Positions 14,456-14,622 of a stretch of 14,622 nt of DNA are shown here, in pieces. This stretch comes from CAYRDC01 sp964422925 (GTDB lineage: Bacteria > Bacteroidota > Bacteroidia > Chitinophagales > S012-47): NCBI GenBank assembly GCA_964422925.1, contig CAYRDC010000036.1:1-14622 (forward strand). Direction: 5' to 3'. The position numbers were made by a program, and so were the translations under genes. The notes beneath the pieces were generated by a model. That model was given only the letters and a program-made list of their open reading frames with translations. It did no database searches and was not told the DNA's origin. How positions within the stretch are numbered: position 1 is the first letter of the stretch; every line of letters starts with the position of its first letter.

Positions 14456-14490
14456 TCGGCATAGAAAAAGTCCCGCCAATTGGCGGGACT
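14456..14490 (-). terminator. Intrinsic terminator of the right-edge T9SS gene
   Basis: A perfect 22-base palindrome at 14469-14490 (arms AGTCCCGCCAA and TTGGCGGGACT) forms a GC-rich stem of 9 bp with an AATT loop. On the minus strand it is followed at once by a T-run (TTTTTC at 14468-14463). On the plus strand the following bases are CTCCTTCG, so it fits the minus-strand gene ending at 14535. It may still block plus-strand transcripts from the kinase gene as a simple hairpin. Confidence 0.85.
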
Positions 14491-14534
14491 CTCCTTCGTG
14501 GCCATAAGACTGGTATTTCGAGTGGTTCGTTTCT

Positions 14535-14622
14535 TTACTTACTCAATACCAGCTTACGGGTAATCGTGTATTCCCCGATGTTGAACCGGATCATGTACTG
14601 GCCGCTGGCCAGTGAACCCAGG
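14535..14622 (-). CDS. C-terminal end of a T9SS type A sorting-domain protein (partial)
   Basis: Reading in from the right edge on the minus strand gives 28 residues and a TAA at 14537-14535. The segment reads LGSLASGQYMIRFNIG, then EYTITRKLVLSK, which is the typical end of a Por secretion system sorting domain: a small-residue turn followed by SGQYMIRF, a hairpin, and a KLV strand. The protein would be exported by Sec and then T9SS to the cell surface. Everything upstream lies beyond the window, so the passenger domain is unknown. The terminator at 14456-14490 follows. The call rests on a short tail only, but the pattern agrees with the complete sorting domain of the protein at 613-2733. Confidence 0.8.
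   Translation of the reverse strand, partial: LGSLASGQYMIRFNIGEYTITRKLVLSK

Noticed and set aside
14469..14490. Perfect palindrome as a protein-binding operator or recombination site
   Set aside because: A T-run follows directly on the minus strand and the stop of the T9SS gene lies 45 bases upstream, so a terminator explains it.
1..14622. Hidden defence system, mobile element, CRISPR array or tRNA genes
   Set aside because: Every long frame is assigned to a housekeeping, membrane or secreted family; no direct-repeat array, transposase, integrase, cloverleaf or attachment-site pattern was seen.

Overview
The window looks like a chromosomal core region of a Bacteroidota bacterium. The evidence is: two genes ending in type IX secretion (T9SS) C-terminal sorting domains (one whole, one cut by the right edge); several promoters of the Bacteroidota form TAnnTTTG (-7) rather than TATAAT; a DUF2795 microprotein of the kind widespread in this phylum; A-rich leaders with few Shine-Dalgarno sites; and a MacB-like permease of a type I recall from this phylum. 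A narrower placement is not justified. No tRNA, rRNA, CRISPR array, phage gene or insertion sequence was seen. Coding density is high and no stretch over 300 bases lacks a gene.

Layout, left to right. (1) 1-496, minus: start of a PBP4-type D,D-carboxypeptidase (dacB), cut by the left edge. (2) 613-2733, plus: secreted multidomain Omp28/thioredoxin-like T9SS cargo, ending at a terminator whose tail runs into the next promoter. (3) 2860-6886, plus: tight three-gene operon of class I aminotransferase, HldE-type sugar kinase (1-base overlap) and TrkH-type K+ channel subunit. (4) 6887-8140, minus: MacB/FtsX-like permease, converging stop-to-stop with trkH. (5) 8293-10054, plus: queA then ispD, divergent from the permease. 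(6) 10061-10282, minus: DUF2795 microprotein with the best promoter in the window. (7) 10391-12716, minus: plsC-like acyltransferase, gatC, LolD/MacB-type ABC ATPase and PduO-type cobalamin adenosyltransferase, tightly packed. (8) 12747-14430, plus: trpS and a deoxynucleoside kinase, divergent from plsC. (9) 14535-14622, minus: tail of another T9SS cargo protein with its terminator.

Most genes are housekeeping: peptidoglycan trimming, phospholipid synthesis, isoprenoid precursor synthesis, queuosine modification, tRNA charging and transamidation, nucleotide salvage, K+ uptake and B12 cofactor activation. I found no convincing new multi-gene system. The points most worth a second look are a 9-base A tract inside the otherwise ideal DUF2795 promoter (possible spacing-based phase variation), a T9SS-exported thioredoxin-like protein whose only two cysteines form a CGFC pair, an orphan ABC permease and an orphan ABC ATPase 2.8 kb apart that may be one transporter, and several starts that must be moved because the longest reading frame begins inside or ahead of a promoter element.
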